The position numbers and the translations under genes were made by a program. A stretch of 47,710 nt of DNA from an uncultured Spartobacteria bacterium (GTDB taxonomy: Bacteria > Verrucomicrobiota > Verrucomicrobiia > Chthoniobacterales > Terrimicrobiaceae), in the NCBI GenBank assembly GCA_937960895.1, contig CALCJD010000054.1, positions 1 through 47,710 on the forward strand, given 5' to 3'. The notes below the pieces were generated by a model. It was not told where the DNA came from, made no database searches, and saw nothing but the letters and a program-made list of their open reading frames with translations. Positions 39,317 to 47,133 of this stretch are shown here, piece by piece (within the stretch, counting starts at the first letter, position 1; each line of letters begins with the position of its first letter).

Positions 39317-39751
39317 ATCAGGTTAAGGCTTTAATCTTGGGGAGGCCGTTCTGTCAAGCGGAGATTTTCATTCCGGGGTTTCCTTTTGATCCAAAGGCTT
39401 TTTTAAGCGTTGCAACGACCGTCTTTCCCCGGGGGGGGAAACCTTCGGTCAGCGAACCTTGGGAACAAGCCTGAAACGCGGGGCATTTCGGCCGGTCCCC
39501 ATGCGGTCCCCCTTCGTTTTCTCCAAGCCTCACGCACAAAACCGTGTCGGCCGGCGATCACTCTTCCGCGACCCCGGGGAAGCCACCTCCCCGTCGGCGC
39601 GCCGGCCGCCCGCGGAGGACTTCCGGCCGGCGATCGAAATAAGGACGACGCCCCGCTGTCCGCCTTCGGGCCAGGAACAAGCCGGAAACAGCTTGTTTGA
39701 AATTTGGTATGGTGTTTTATATTCCAAACGAGCATTGCCAATCATTTGTTC
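39317..39751. other. 435-nt divergent intergenic region with short repeats
   Basis: No gene is supported. Seen here: the minus-strand operator-promoter above; a 10-bp palindrome CGTTGCAACG (39408-39417); two copies of CGGCCGGCGATC (39548-39559 and 39624-39635); two copies of GGAACAAGCC(T/G)GAAAC (39462-39477 and 39674-39689), the second overlapping an inverted repeat AACAAGC/GCTTGTT (39676-39697). A weak plus-strand promoter TTGAAA (39697-39702) - 15 nt - TATATT (39718-39723) may serve the TIM-barrel gene, overlapping a TTTGG..CCAAA repeat (39703-39728). Confidence 0.4.
39322..39357 (-). promoter_or_regulatory. Promoter with LacI-like operator before the PEP-CTERM gene
   Basis: Reading the minus strand, a perfect TTGACA (39357-39352) is followed by 17 nt and then by the near-palindrome ATTAAAGCCTTAAC (39335-39322), which occupies the -10 position and ends 5 nt before the ATG (39316). 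The palindrome matches GTTAAAGCTTTAAC at 43983-43996, except at two positions. A bound repressor would block the promoter. Confidence 0.65.
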
Positions 39752-40612
39752 ATGAAAGCCAAAACGTCACTTTGGGTCGGCTGCGGGGAATGGGGATTTC
39801 GGGAGCTTCCGCTTGAGGAACACTTCAAAATCGCAAAACAATTCGGATTTCGGTTTCTGGAAATCGGGATCGGCGGGGATTTTCCGGGACGACTTCCGGG
39901 CGGCATGTCGTCGGACGGGATCGAGGGTTTTCTCAAACTGAAATCGGCCTACCAAATCGAAACTCCCCAGTGCTGTCTTGAAAATGATTTCACCCTTCCC
40001 GACGCCGCGGACCATGCGGCCATGGTGAGGCGGACGCTGCAGGAAATCGAACTGGCCGCCCGCCTTGGCGCGAATCAGGTCCGGCTTTTCGCCGGCTTCA
40101 CTCCCGCCCGGGAAATGACGGAGGAAATCTGGGGACGGCTGTTGGACGGACTCCGGAAATGTCAGTCGCTTTGCGCCTCCCTCGGCCTCACCATCGCCAT
40201 TGAGACCCATGGCAAGATCGAATGGATTGCGGGGAGCGCCCATCATGTCCACACGGTTTCCACGGATCCGGCCTGCCTGGAACGTCTGGTGAAGGAACTC
40301 CCGCCGGAGGTGGGATTCAACTTCGATCCCGGCAACCTCAAGGCGGTGGCCCCAAACGATCGCTCATATCAGCTTTCCCTCCTCGACGAGCGCATCACTT
40401 ATTGCCACCTGAAGGACTGGCGACGCCGCGGAGACGGCTGGGAGGCCGTCGCCATCGGCGATGACGATCTCGACTACGGGAGCCTTCTTCCCCGCATGAG
40501 TTACGACGGCATTTATCTGATTGAATACGAACCGACCGGCGATGTGGAGGACGGAATCCGACGCAGTCTGGAGTATCTGCGGAAACTCAACTTCGACCTT
40601 CGCTTCGCATGA
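39752..40612 (+). CDS. Sugar phosphate isomerase/epimerase-like TIM barrel
   Basis: A 286-residue protein of the xylose-isomerase-like superfamily (AP endonuclease 2 fold). Recognised stretches: FGFRFLEIGIGGDFPGRLPG, MVRRTLQEIELAARLGANQV, LGLTIAIETHGKIEW (metal-binding glutamate and histidine), VGFNFDPGNLKAV, ITYCHLKDWRRRGDGW (histidine and aspartate ligands) and YDGIYLIEYEPTGD (final glutamate). The metal site looks intact, so it is probably a sugar or keto-acid isomerase/epimerase. ATG 39752 precedes MKAKTSLWVGCGEWGF; an earlier TTG/GTG reading is less likely. The next gene overlaps it by 4 nt. Confidence 0.85.
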   Translation: MKAKTSLWVGCGEWGFRELPLEEHFKIAKQFGFRFLEIGIGGDFPGRLPGGMSSDGIEGFLKLKSAYQIETPQCCLENDFTLPDAADHAAMVRRTLQEIELAARLGANQVRLFAGFTPAREMTEEIWGRLLDGLRKCQSLCASLGLTIAIETHGKIEWIAGSAHHVHTVSTDPACLERLVKELPPEVGFNFDPGNLKAVAPNDRSYQLSLLDERITYCHLKDWRRRGDGWEAVAIGDDDLDYGSLLPRMSYDGIYLIEYEPTGDVEDGIRRSLEYLRKLNFDLRFA

Positions 40613-41376
40613 CCGCAACCGTGTCCCGCTCCCCACTCAATGGAAAGATTGCCCTCGTCACCGGAGCCTCCCGGGGCCTTGGACGGGCCATTGCCCTGGC
40701 CCTGGCGCGGGCCGGAGCCCGGGTGGCGGTCAACTATTGCCGGTCTCACGAAGCCGCGGCTGCGGTGGTCCAAGCCATCCGTGAAGAGGGAGGAACCGCG
40801 CTTCCCGTTCCTGCCGATGTGTGCGATCCGGCGTCGCTGGACGCCATGCTGGACCAGATCCGCCACACGTGGGGCGAGGTGGAGGTACTCGTCCACAATG
40901 CGACGGGACCACAGCCCATGAAGCCCTTTGAGGAATACTCCTGGGAGGACTTTCAGCAGCAACTCGATTTCTTTGTGAAGGCACCGGTGATTCTGACCCG
41001 GAAAGTCCTCCCGTCCATGAAGGCCGCCCGCGCCGGTCGAATCATCAACATCGGCAGTGAAGTGGTGAACCTGGGTTCCGCCAACTTCAGCGCCTATGTG
41101 GCCGCAAAGGCCGCCATGGTCGGGCTGACCCGCTCCTGGGCGCGCGAATTCGGTCCCTGGAACATCACGGTGAATTGTGTCGAACCGGGGTGGATCCCCG
41201 TCGAACGTCACCAGGGCGTGCCTGCCGCCGAATTGGATGCCTACACCCAAAACGTTCCGCTGCGCAGGCAGGGGGTTCCTGATGATGTGGGCGGGATGGT
41301 GGTTTTTCTCGCCGGCGACGGGGGCAATTTCCTCTCCGGTCAGTGCATCGCCGTTAACGGGGGCAATACATTCTAG
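40609..41376 (+). CDS. SDR-family oxidoreductase (FabG-like)
   Basis: A 255-residue classical SDR. It has TGASRGLGRAIALALARAGA, a D-x-x-D after the second strand (ADVCDPASL), VHNATGPQPMKPFEEYSWED (in place of NNAG: HNAT), the serine in IINIGSEVVNLG, and YVAAKAAMVGLTRSW (Tyr-x-x-x-Lys). The cofactor is unclear. It is translationally coupled to the isomerase-like gene by an ATGA overlap, so both likely act on the same sugar or sugar acid. Its stop overlaps the convergent IclR stop by 4 nt (CTAG). Confidence 0.9.
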   Translation: MTATVSRSPLNGKIALVTGASRGLGRAIALALARAGARVAVNYCRSHEAAAAVVQAIREEGGTALPVPADVCDPASLDAMLDQIRHTWGEVEVLVHNATGPQPMKPFEEYSWEDFQQQLDFFVKAPVILTRKVLPSMKAARAGRIINIGSEVVNLGSANFSAYVAAKAAMVGLTRSWAREFGPWNITVNCVEPGWIPVERHQGVPAAELDAYTQNVPLRRQGVPDDVGGMVVFLAGDGGNFLSGQCIAVNGGNTF

Positions 41377-42173
41377 CCGTCGGCGCGCCCGAAACGCGCG
41401 GAGATCCTGGCGGCGATTTCACCGACCATTTTTCCGAGGGAAGGGAGCTGTCGGGCACCCAACCGGGACGCAGGCCCCGTGATCCACACGGCTGCGATGG
41501 GCACGTTTCGGTAATCTCGAATGGCGGAGGCCACACAATGAATACCCTCCGTATCCTCCCCAAGATCAACGGCAATGCCGGTTCGGGAGACGTGTTTGAG
41601 ATGTTTCAGAAACACCACGCGGTTGGTCAGGGTCCGTTCCGTTTGTTTCCGCAAGGTCAGATGGCGAACACGCTGTTTTCGTTCCTTCTCCGGCAGGGCT
41701 GCCAGAAAGGCTTTTCCGGGCGCGGAGCTATGAAGCAGGAACGGGGTTCCCGGTTCCACATGAACTTTGACCGGATGGAGACCCGACACCTGTTCAAGCA
41801 CCACTCCGCGATCGGTCAGCACCTTCCCCAAGAGCACCGTCTCACCGGTCTGATCCCTGAGCTGTTTCATGAAATCCAACGCGACGCCAGTCAACTGGCC
41901 GGCACCGGTCCCGCGGAAGGCAATGCCCAGAAGTTTGCCGCCAATGGAGAACTTTTGCGAGTCTTCGTCCTTCTCCAGAATGTCAGCCGCGACAAGGGTA
42001 TTGAGAATGCGGAACACGCTGTTTTTGGAAATGTTCGACCGTTTGCACAGCTGCGCCAGAGTGCAACCGGCCGGCTCCTCGGCGAGGAGCTGCAGAAGCT
42101 CCACCGCCCTTTCCACGGCGGGCGCTCCATAACGGGGCTTTTTCCGTCCGGAACTTTTCGGCGCAGGCGTCAT
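41373..42173 (-). CDS. IclR-family transcriptional regulator
   Basis: A 266-residue protein. The N-terminal winged helix-turn-helix is at about 15-75 (VERAVELLQLLAEEPAGCTL, CKRSNISKNSVFRILNTLV). The IclR effector domain follows (about 80-260): VLLGKVLTDRGVVLEQVSG, HVEPGTPFLLHSSAPGKAFL, TGIAVDLGEDTEGIHCVASA and VPIAAVWITGPASRL. IclR members usually bind small organic acids or sugar-acid intermediates. The ATG at 42173 precedes MTPAPKSSGRKK; an opening from 42326 is not supported. The FAD-dependent oxidoreductase gene lies 157 nt upstream on the same strand. Confidence 0.93.
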   Translation of the reverse strand: MTPAPKSSGRKKPRYGAPAVERAVELLQLLAEEPAGCTLAQLCKRSNISKNSVFRILNTLVAADILEKDEDSQKFSIGGKLLGIAFRGTGAGQLTGVALDFMKQLRDQTGETVLLGKVLTDRGVVLEQVSGLHPVKVHVEPGTPFLLHSSAPGKAFLAALPEKERKQRVRHLTLRKQTERTLTNRVVFLKHLKHVSRTGIAVDLGEDTEGIHCVASAIRDYRNVPIAAVWITGPASRLGARQLPSLGKMVGEIAARISARFGRADG

Positions 42174-42330
42174 CGGGGCAATGGCTATCGCAAGGTCATT
42201 CCGGCGGAAAGCACTTCCTGCCGTCCGCCCGAATGCCTCTCCGTCAGCGGCAAATCCGGGAAGCCCATCCCGAGGCGGATCTGCGGTCCATCCCGGCCCC
42301 GGAATCCCGTAAATTCGGTCCCTCAACAGG

Positions 42331-43776
42331 CTACTTGAAATCCCAAAGATATTCCTTCAGCGATGCACCATCCCTGATGAGCTCATCCTGAATCTTTCTG
42401 ACATTGACCTCGCTCAGGAGAGCTTCCGTTTCGGAGGCAACGGCCACCGCCACACCCGCCGCATGACCGAGATCCATCATGGTCCGGCTCAGCCGGCAAC
42501 TGGAGGCCGCTATATGGGAAAAACTCGCCCCCCGACCGGCCACCAGGAGATTCTCCCATCCTGCGGGAAGCAGGCAGCGGAAGGGCACACCATAGGGTTC
42601 ATCGAGTTCAAAACACCCTTTGCTTACCGATCCATGGAGATCGAGGGCGTGATCGGCCACGGCAATGATGTCGTCATGACTTTGAGAACTGATGCCACCA
42701 CGCACATCCTGCTCCCGGAGCACATAACGCCCCACCACGCGGGGACCTTCACGCACCCCCAGGGTGGGTGCGATCCAGGAAATTCTGTACTTTCGGAACT
42801 CCGGATATTCCACCTGCAGATGATGCCAATGTCCGAAAACACGGCGCCGGCATTCGTCATAAGCCTCGAAATAACCGCCCTCCCCCTTGTTGAGATATTC
42901 GAGAAACACCGAACCCTCCATGGTCGGAAGCATATTGATGTTCCGGTCCCCACAAGGATAAGTGCCGATGCTCGCCCCGGTCCATCCCTCGGCATACCAG
43001 CAGCGATCGGGAACATTCGGCGGCAATTCCTCAATCCGCGAGCTGTCGGTTTTCGCGACGCGGTAAATGAGGGTCACCGCGTTTATGGCCTGGGAATTGG
43101 GGACTTCGGGGGCGGACGGCTCGCCAAATCGTGAGGCCGGATCTTCACCAATCCACGTTTCGCAACCGAGGGCACGGCCCAGATGCACGCCCGCCGTGGA
43201 ATCGACAAAATAGCGCGCCGAGATCGCGGCGGTCTCACCGCCTTTGAACGTCACCATCACCCGTTGGATTCGATCCCCCGAGGTGGCCACATCCACCATG
43301 CGGCAGTTGGTGAACACGAGACAGTTTCCCGTTTCCGCCAGAAGCCGTTCGATCACGGAAACGTAGGCCTCAGGTTCGAAGATGACGCCATGCCACAAAC
43401 TGCGGACGCGATCCTCGTCATCGAGAAGGCCGCGCGTTCCGTATCGGCGAAGGGTGTCGCCATAATCCCGGCGGGGATCAATGATCAGTTCGCCCCCGGG
43501 AAAGGGAGGCCGGTTGCTGTCCGGCCAGCACCAATGCCTGCCGATGGACCAGACTCCCGCGGCACAGGGAAGTTTCGCCATGCGATCATAAATTTCCCGC
43601 GGAAAAGCCGTGCCGCCCACTCCCGGCTCCCAATTGTGAACGCCTCCAAGAACCGCGTTGCCGCCAATCCCCGCTTCCTTCTCCACCAGGATGGTTCGCA
43701 ACCCCCTGCGGGCCGAAGCCAGCGCGGCTCCGATTCCGGCGCTTCCCCCGCCTATGATGCAAACGTCACATTCCAC
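42331..43776 (-). CDS. FAD-dependent oxidoreductase (FAD_oxidored type)
   Basis: A 481-residue flavoprotein starting at GTG. The dinucleotide-binding loop is CDVCIIGGGSAGIGAALASA (about 3-22), followed by LVEKEAGIGGNAVLGGVHNW. Later conserved blocks are RYFVDSTAGVHLGRALGCE, INAVTLIYRVAK, SWIAPTLGVREGPRVVGRYV and WENLLVAGRGASFSHIAASS (FAD C-terminal signature). Family PF12831 members are common in saccharide-degrading loci of this phylum, where the substrate is rarely known. The operator-bearing promoter at 43978-44006 lies about 200 nt upstream. It is divergent from the LacI-family gene. Confidence 0.9.
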   Translation of the reverse strand: MECDVCIIGGGSAGIGAALASARRGLRTILVEKEAGIGGNAVLGGVHNWEPGVGGTAFPREIYDRMAKLPCAAGVWSIGRHWCWPDSNRPPFPGGELIIDPRRDYGDTLRRYGTRGLLDDEDRVRSLWHGVIFEPEAYVSVIERLLAETGNCLVFTNCRMVDVATSGDRIQRVMVTFKGGETAAISARYFVDSTAGVHLGRALGCETWIGEDPASRFGEPSAPEVPNSQAINAVTLIYRVAKTDSSRIEELPPNVPDRCWYAEGWTGASIGTYPCGDRNINMLPTMEGSVFLEYLNKGEGGYFEAYDECRRRVFGHWHHLQVEYPEFRKYRISWIAPTLGVREGPRVVGRYVLREQDVRGGISSQSHDDIIAVADHALDLHGSVSKGCFELDEPYGVPFRCLLPAGWENLLVAGRGASFSHIAASSCRLSRTMMDLGHAAGVAVAVASETEALLSEVNVRKIQDELIRDGASLKEYLWDFK

Positions 43777-43977
43777 CGTATCAATCCACGCTCCACTTCC
43801 CGATCCCGCGGCCCGTTTTCGCTCCGCTCCCGAAAGGCTACGATCGGCCCCTCGACCCCGCGCGACGGCCGGGCCGCGCGAAAACGCCGGGAAATGGCTT
43901 CCCCCCGTCCGAACCGGACCCCGCCCCCAAACGCTCCGGTCTGGAAAATCACTGGAATTTTGCGCGCCATCATGGCC

Positions 43978-44006
43978 ATTCAGTTAAAGCTTTAACCTTT
44001 TGTCAA
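43978..44006 (-). promoter_or_regulatory. Promoter with LacI-like operator upstream of the FAD oxidoreductase gene
   Basis: On the minus strand, a perfect TTGACA (44006-44001) is followed after 17 nt by CTGAAT (43983-43978, a poor -10). A perfect 14-bp palindrome, GTTAAAGCTTTAAC (43983-43996), fills most of the spacer. On the plus strand the same bases give TTGTCA (44000-44005), 17 nt, CATTGT (44023-44028), a possible promoter for the LacI-type gene. One site could thus control both divergent genes. Confidence 0.6.
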
Positions 44007-44125
44007 CACATTTCCCTTTTTCCATTGTCGGAAGGCGCGCCGGGCGGAACCTCCAAGCGGCAAAGCGGCATCAGCACCGGAAAAAATCTGTTTCGGACTA
44101 TGCAACAAACTGGGAAGACGGTACC

Positions 44126-45169
44126 TTGGAATTTGTGGCAGCACTGTCTTTGAAAGTACTCGCACAAAAGATCGGCGTTTCGACTGCGACCATTTCCAAC
44201 GCCCTCAACAACAAGGGAAAGATCAGTCCTAAGCTGCGCCAGCGGATCGTCAGGATGGCGAAGGAGCAGGGCTACACGATCAGTCCCCATGCGCTCGCCC
44301 TGCAGGGGAGGCGGTTGAATATCCTGGGGCTCATGATCGCCTCCATCGAAGATGGAATGGCGCAAAAGTTTTTTGTCGGGGCCGACCGGGCCGCCCAGGA
44401 AAAGAACTACAGCACGATTCTTTCAATATCCTCCCACAGCGAACTCGACACCTCGGAAATGGAACTTCGAAGTGTCCAGCGATTCGATACGTTGAAGGTG
44501 GGGGGGGTGCTTTATGTTCCGGCGGCGGACACGGAACACCTGAAAGTGGAGAGAATCCTGGAGAAACGCGGCATTCCGTTTGTCCTGCTGTATCGGCGAC
44601 GCCAATCCGACACGAGTCCGGCCGTCATTGTTGATCACGCCGAGGGATTCCGACTTGGGATTGACCACCTCGTATCGCTTGGTCACAGGCGCGTGGGGGT
44701 GGTTTATGATCCTCTCTATCGGGGACCGGAGCTTTTGATCGCCCGCGAAGTCTTTCGCCAAAGGTTTCCCCGTTCCCGTTGGGCACAGTGGAATGTTCCC
44801 CTGGACTGGGGAAGAATCGGCGAGCTTCTCAAGCGGGGCGCGACGGCCTTTCTCACACTCTCGGATGACTCCGCCTTCACCCTGAAGGGGGTTTTGTCCG
44901 CTCACGGTCTTTCCGTGCCCCATGATGTCTCCATCATCGGTTTTCGGGACACGATTGTGGCGCGGACCATGACGCCCAAACTCACCACAGTCCGCGTTCC
45001 GGCCGAAGAGATGGGATACGCCGCCGCCCAATGGCTCGTAAACCAGATTGAGGCGGCTCCGCCGAAGGCCAAGAGGATTCCCGTCGATCCCATCGACCTG
45101 TGTGTGACGCCCACCCTGGTGGTTCGCGAAAGCACGGCTCCGCCGAAAGCGTCCCGTTTCGGCTCCTGA
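44126..45169 (+). CDS. LacI/GalR-family transcriptional regulator
   Basis: A 347-residue regulator. The helix-turn-helix is at about 8-35 (SLKVLAQKIGVSTATISNAL, hinge ending in ISPHALALQGRR); the periplasmic-binding-like effector domain follows with LGLMIASIEDG, VGGVLYVPAADTE, IPFVLLYRRRQ, VIVDHAEGFRLGIDHLVSLG, and VPHDVSIIGFRDTIVARTMTP. No ATG fits. I take TTG 44126, with GGGAAG 8 nt upstream; GTG 44135 and TTG 44150 are alternatives. A longer reading to 44000 adds residues with no similarity. It is divergent from the FAD gene and adjoins the shared palindrome, its likely operator. Confidence 0.9.
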   Translation: MEFVAALSLKVLAQKIGVSTATISNALNNKGKISPKLRQRIVRMAKEQGYTISPHALALQGRRLNILGLMIASIEDGMAQKFFVGADRAAQEKNYSTILSISSHSELDTSEMELRSVQRFDTLKVGGVLYVPAADTEHLKVERILEKRGIPFVLLYRRRQSDTSPAVIVDHAEGFRLGIDHLVSLGHRRVGVVYDPLYRGPELLIAREVFRQRFPRSRWAQWNVPLDWGRIGELLKRGATAFLTLSDDSAFTLKGVLSAHGLSVPHDVSIIGFRDTIVARTMTPKLTTVRVPAEEMGYAAAQWLVNQIEAAPPKAKRIPVDPIDLCVTPTLVVRESTAPPKASRFGS

Positions 45170-45180
45170 GAATCTTCTCG

Positions 45181-45359
45181 ACTGCCGCGGCAGTGCCTCC
45201 CCGGAACCGCGCCGGCCCTTTCCGGAGCCCCCAGATTCGGCGACGACAAAGTGTCCACGCGGCCCGCCGTCGGCTGCCCTGGAAGCGTCGGAAGTCGCCG
45301 GGCGGACATAAAATGCCGTTTTGTATTCACTTTTTGCTTTTGGACCGTCGAAACGGTCC
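45181..45359 (+). promoter_or_regulatory. Two palindromes upstream of the AraC-type gene
   Basis: A perfect 14-bp palindrome ACTGCCGCGGCAGT lies at 45181-45194, 12 nt after the LacI-family stop. A 7-bp inverted repeat GGACCGT-CGAA-ACGGTCC lies at 45342-45359, directly before the AraC-type start. The stretch between them holds an AT-rich segment (45310-45341) that may contain the promoter. No tested promoter box stands out. Confidence 0.4.
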
Positions 45360-45372
45360 TAGGATGACCGGC

Positions 45373-46389
45373 ATGATTTCGGCCGACTATCCGGGCAATG
45401 CCCAGCCTGTTCTGGAGCGATTCATTCGCGCGGTGGAACGGATTACCGGCTTGAAGATCTGTGTTTATGACCTGATCTACTTCACGTCAAACAATGACCG
45501 TCTAAGTCTTCCCACCCATCGAAGGGAACATTGCTCCGCATATTGCCTTAAGATCAAAAGCAACCCGGAAGCCTGGAAACGATGCCGGCACGATGAATAT
45601 TATCGCGCCTCGGAGGCCCACCGACGCAACGCACCCTTTGTCCACACGTGCCATGCGGGATTGACCGACCTGGTGGTTCCGATTCGCGAAGGGACCCGGC
45701 AGATTGGGGCGATCTATCTCGGACAATGTCAAACCATCGGACAAAGACGCACAAAAGGGATCCTAAAAAGGCTGCACCGTGACTTCGGGTTTGATGAAGC
45801 GGAACTTTCCAGCATCCTCGCAGAACGGCCTTGTCTGAACCGCCAAGCCTTGTGTTCCCACGGGGATCTCCTGACCGGCATCTGTGATTACATCGAGTTG
45901 GCCGAATCCCTGCAGGAGTACCGGCGCTACCAGTCGGAAAAACTTTCGAATCGTTCCGGTTCCATTCCGATGGAGCAAATTCCCACCTTCTTCCTCGACC
46001 AACTCAAACCCCACACCGCTCCCATCAGGAAGGCCGTCGAATTGCTTCGCACCTCCTATTGGAAGAAAATTTCCCATTCGACCATCGCGCGCGAAATCGG
46101 ACTCAGCGCATCACATTTCACCCGGGAATTTCAAAAACAAACCGGCCTGAGTTTCCGGCGCTGCGTCGTGATGGCGAGGGTCAGCGCGGCCTACTTTCTT
46201 CTCAAACAAACGTCGCTGAATCTGGGCGAGATCGCCGACAGGTTGGGTTATGAAAACATCTCGTCCCTGGGACGGGCCTTTCGCAGCCAGGTCGGAGCGA
46301 GTCCCAGGGAACTTTTGCGGATTCAGCCCCCTCCCTGGCTGCGCGGGGAAATCGGTGCCGCCCGGCTTGCGGATAAAAGCAGAAAATGA
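45373..46389 (+). CDS. PocR-domain AraC-family regulator
   Basis: A 338-residue protein. Residues about 8-175 form a PocR-type ligand domain: LERFIRAVERITGLKICVYD, CSAYCLKIKSNPEAWKRC, FVHTCHAGLTDLVVPIREG, GAIYLGQCQ. Its cysteine pattern is the one seen in PocR proteins. The C-terminal AraC domain (about 225-320) has two helix-turn-helix segments: HSTIAREIGLSASHFTREFQ and LNLGEIADRLGYENISSLGR, ending FRSQVGASPRELL. An AGGA site (45361-45364) lies 8 nt before ATG 45373; the ATG at 45364 overlaps this site and is less likely. The upstream opening to 45100 is rejected, as it overlaps the LacI-family gene. Small-molecule ligand unknown. Confidence 0.9.
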   Translation: MISADYPGNAQPVLERFIRAVERITGLKICVYDLIYFTSNNDRLSLPTHRREHCSAYCLKIKSNPEAWKRCRHDEYYRASEAHRRNAPFVHTCHAGLTDLVVPIREGTRQIGAIYLGQCQTIGQRRTKGILKRLHRDFGFDEAELSSILAERPCLNRQALCSHGDLLTGICDYIELAESLQEYRRYQSEKLSNRSGSIPMEQIPTFFLDQLKPHTAPIRKAVELLRTSYWKKISHSTIAREIGLSASHFTREFQKQTGLSFRRCVVMARVSAAYFLLKQTSLNLGEIADRLGYENISSLGRAFRSQVGASPRELLRIQPPPWLRGEIGAARLADKSRK

Positions 46390-46446
46390 ACAAAAAATTG
46401 CATTATCTGCTCTGGAAATAGCCGCAATTCGGATCATCATTCCCGC

Positions 46447-47127
46447 ATGCGTCATCGCCCCCAACGTCGCGTGCCGACTCCGGCCCGGTCGTCGATCCCT
46501 CACCCAAGGATCGGTGCCTTCACACTGGTGGAGCTCCTCGTCATGTTAAGTCTGGTCGGCCTTCTCGCCATCATGCTGATGGCGGGCGTCAAAACGGTGC
46601 AGAATTCCGCGCAAAGCGCACGATGTCAGTCCAACCTGCGTTCCATCGGAGTGGCCGTGGCCTCATTCCTGGCGGATCACGGGAAACCCCCTTCGATCAC
46701 AGCCGGCACACTCAATGAATACATGGGCATTCCCTATGCATACGGAAAGACGAACAACCCGGTAAATCCGGTCTGGTTCTGTCCCGCAGACAGGCGTCCG
46801 CGCGAGGAAGGATGGATTTCCGGACCATTCGGCAGCACGAAGGTGAGTTACGGAGCCAATCAGGAGGTGATCGGGACGGACTCCGCGGAAGGGACCTTTG
46901 GAAAGACGCCTGTCGTGAAGATCGCCCGTCCGTCGGAGACAATTAACTACATCGAAGCGACCCGCTATTATTGCGGCAACAAACCTGCGGATCAGCGAGC
47001 GGCCTTCCGACATTCCGGGGGAAACGCTCTCAACATACTCTTCTTCGACGGACACGTTGAGCAGTTCGCAGGAAAAACCGACGAGGAGAAGGCATTGTTA
47101 TACGAAAACAAATATTGGAGGCCGTAA
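46447..47127 (+). CDS. Pseudopilin-like protein, second copy
   Basis: A 226-residue protein with a prepilin leader at about 20-40 (PRIGAFTLVELLVMLSLVGL; cleavage after Ala24, Phe1, Glu5 of the mature chain). The n-region is long and rich in Arg and Pro. After the helix come SARCQSNLRSIGVAVASFLA, WFCPADRRP, SYGANQEVIG, RHSGGNALNILFFDGHVEQF (the H-x-G-G and FxDGHVE block of this protein class). It shares this design with the minus-strand pseudopilin at 36908-37561 but is not closely similar. It precedes the beta-helix gene by 6 nt, so the pair is likely an operon downstream of the AraC-type gene. Confidence 0.88.
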   Translation: MRHRPQRRVPTPARSSIPHPRIGAFTLVELLVMLSLVGLLAIMLMAGVKTVQNSAQSARCQSNLRSIGVAVASFLADHGKPPSITAGTLNEYMGIPYAYGKTNNPVNPVWFCPADRRPREEGWISGPFGSTKVSYGANQEVIGTDSAEGTFGKTPVVKIARPSETINYIEATRYYCGNKPADQRAAFRHSGGNALNILFFDGHVEQFAGKTDEEKALLYENKYWRP

Positions 47128-47133
47128 TCTGTC

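Noticed and set aside
39403..39741. Open frames of about 100 codons on both strands in the 39.4-39.7 kb gap
   Set aside because: Repetitive, Pro/Arg-rich and without family similarity; the region is better explained as regulatory.
43752..43979. 75-codon minus-strand frame starting just after the 43983 palindrome
   Set aside because: It is tempting because its ATG follows the operator with the same short spacing as in the PEP-CTERM gene, but the product looks random and it runs out of frame into the FAD gene.
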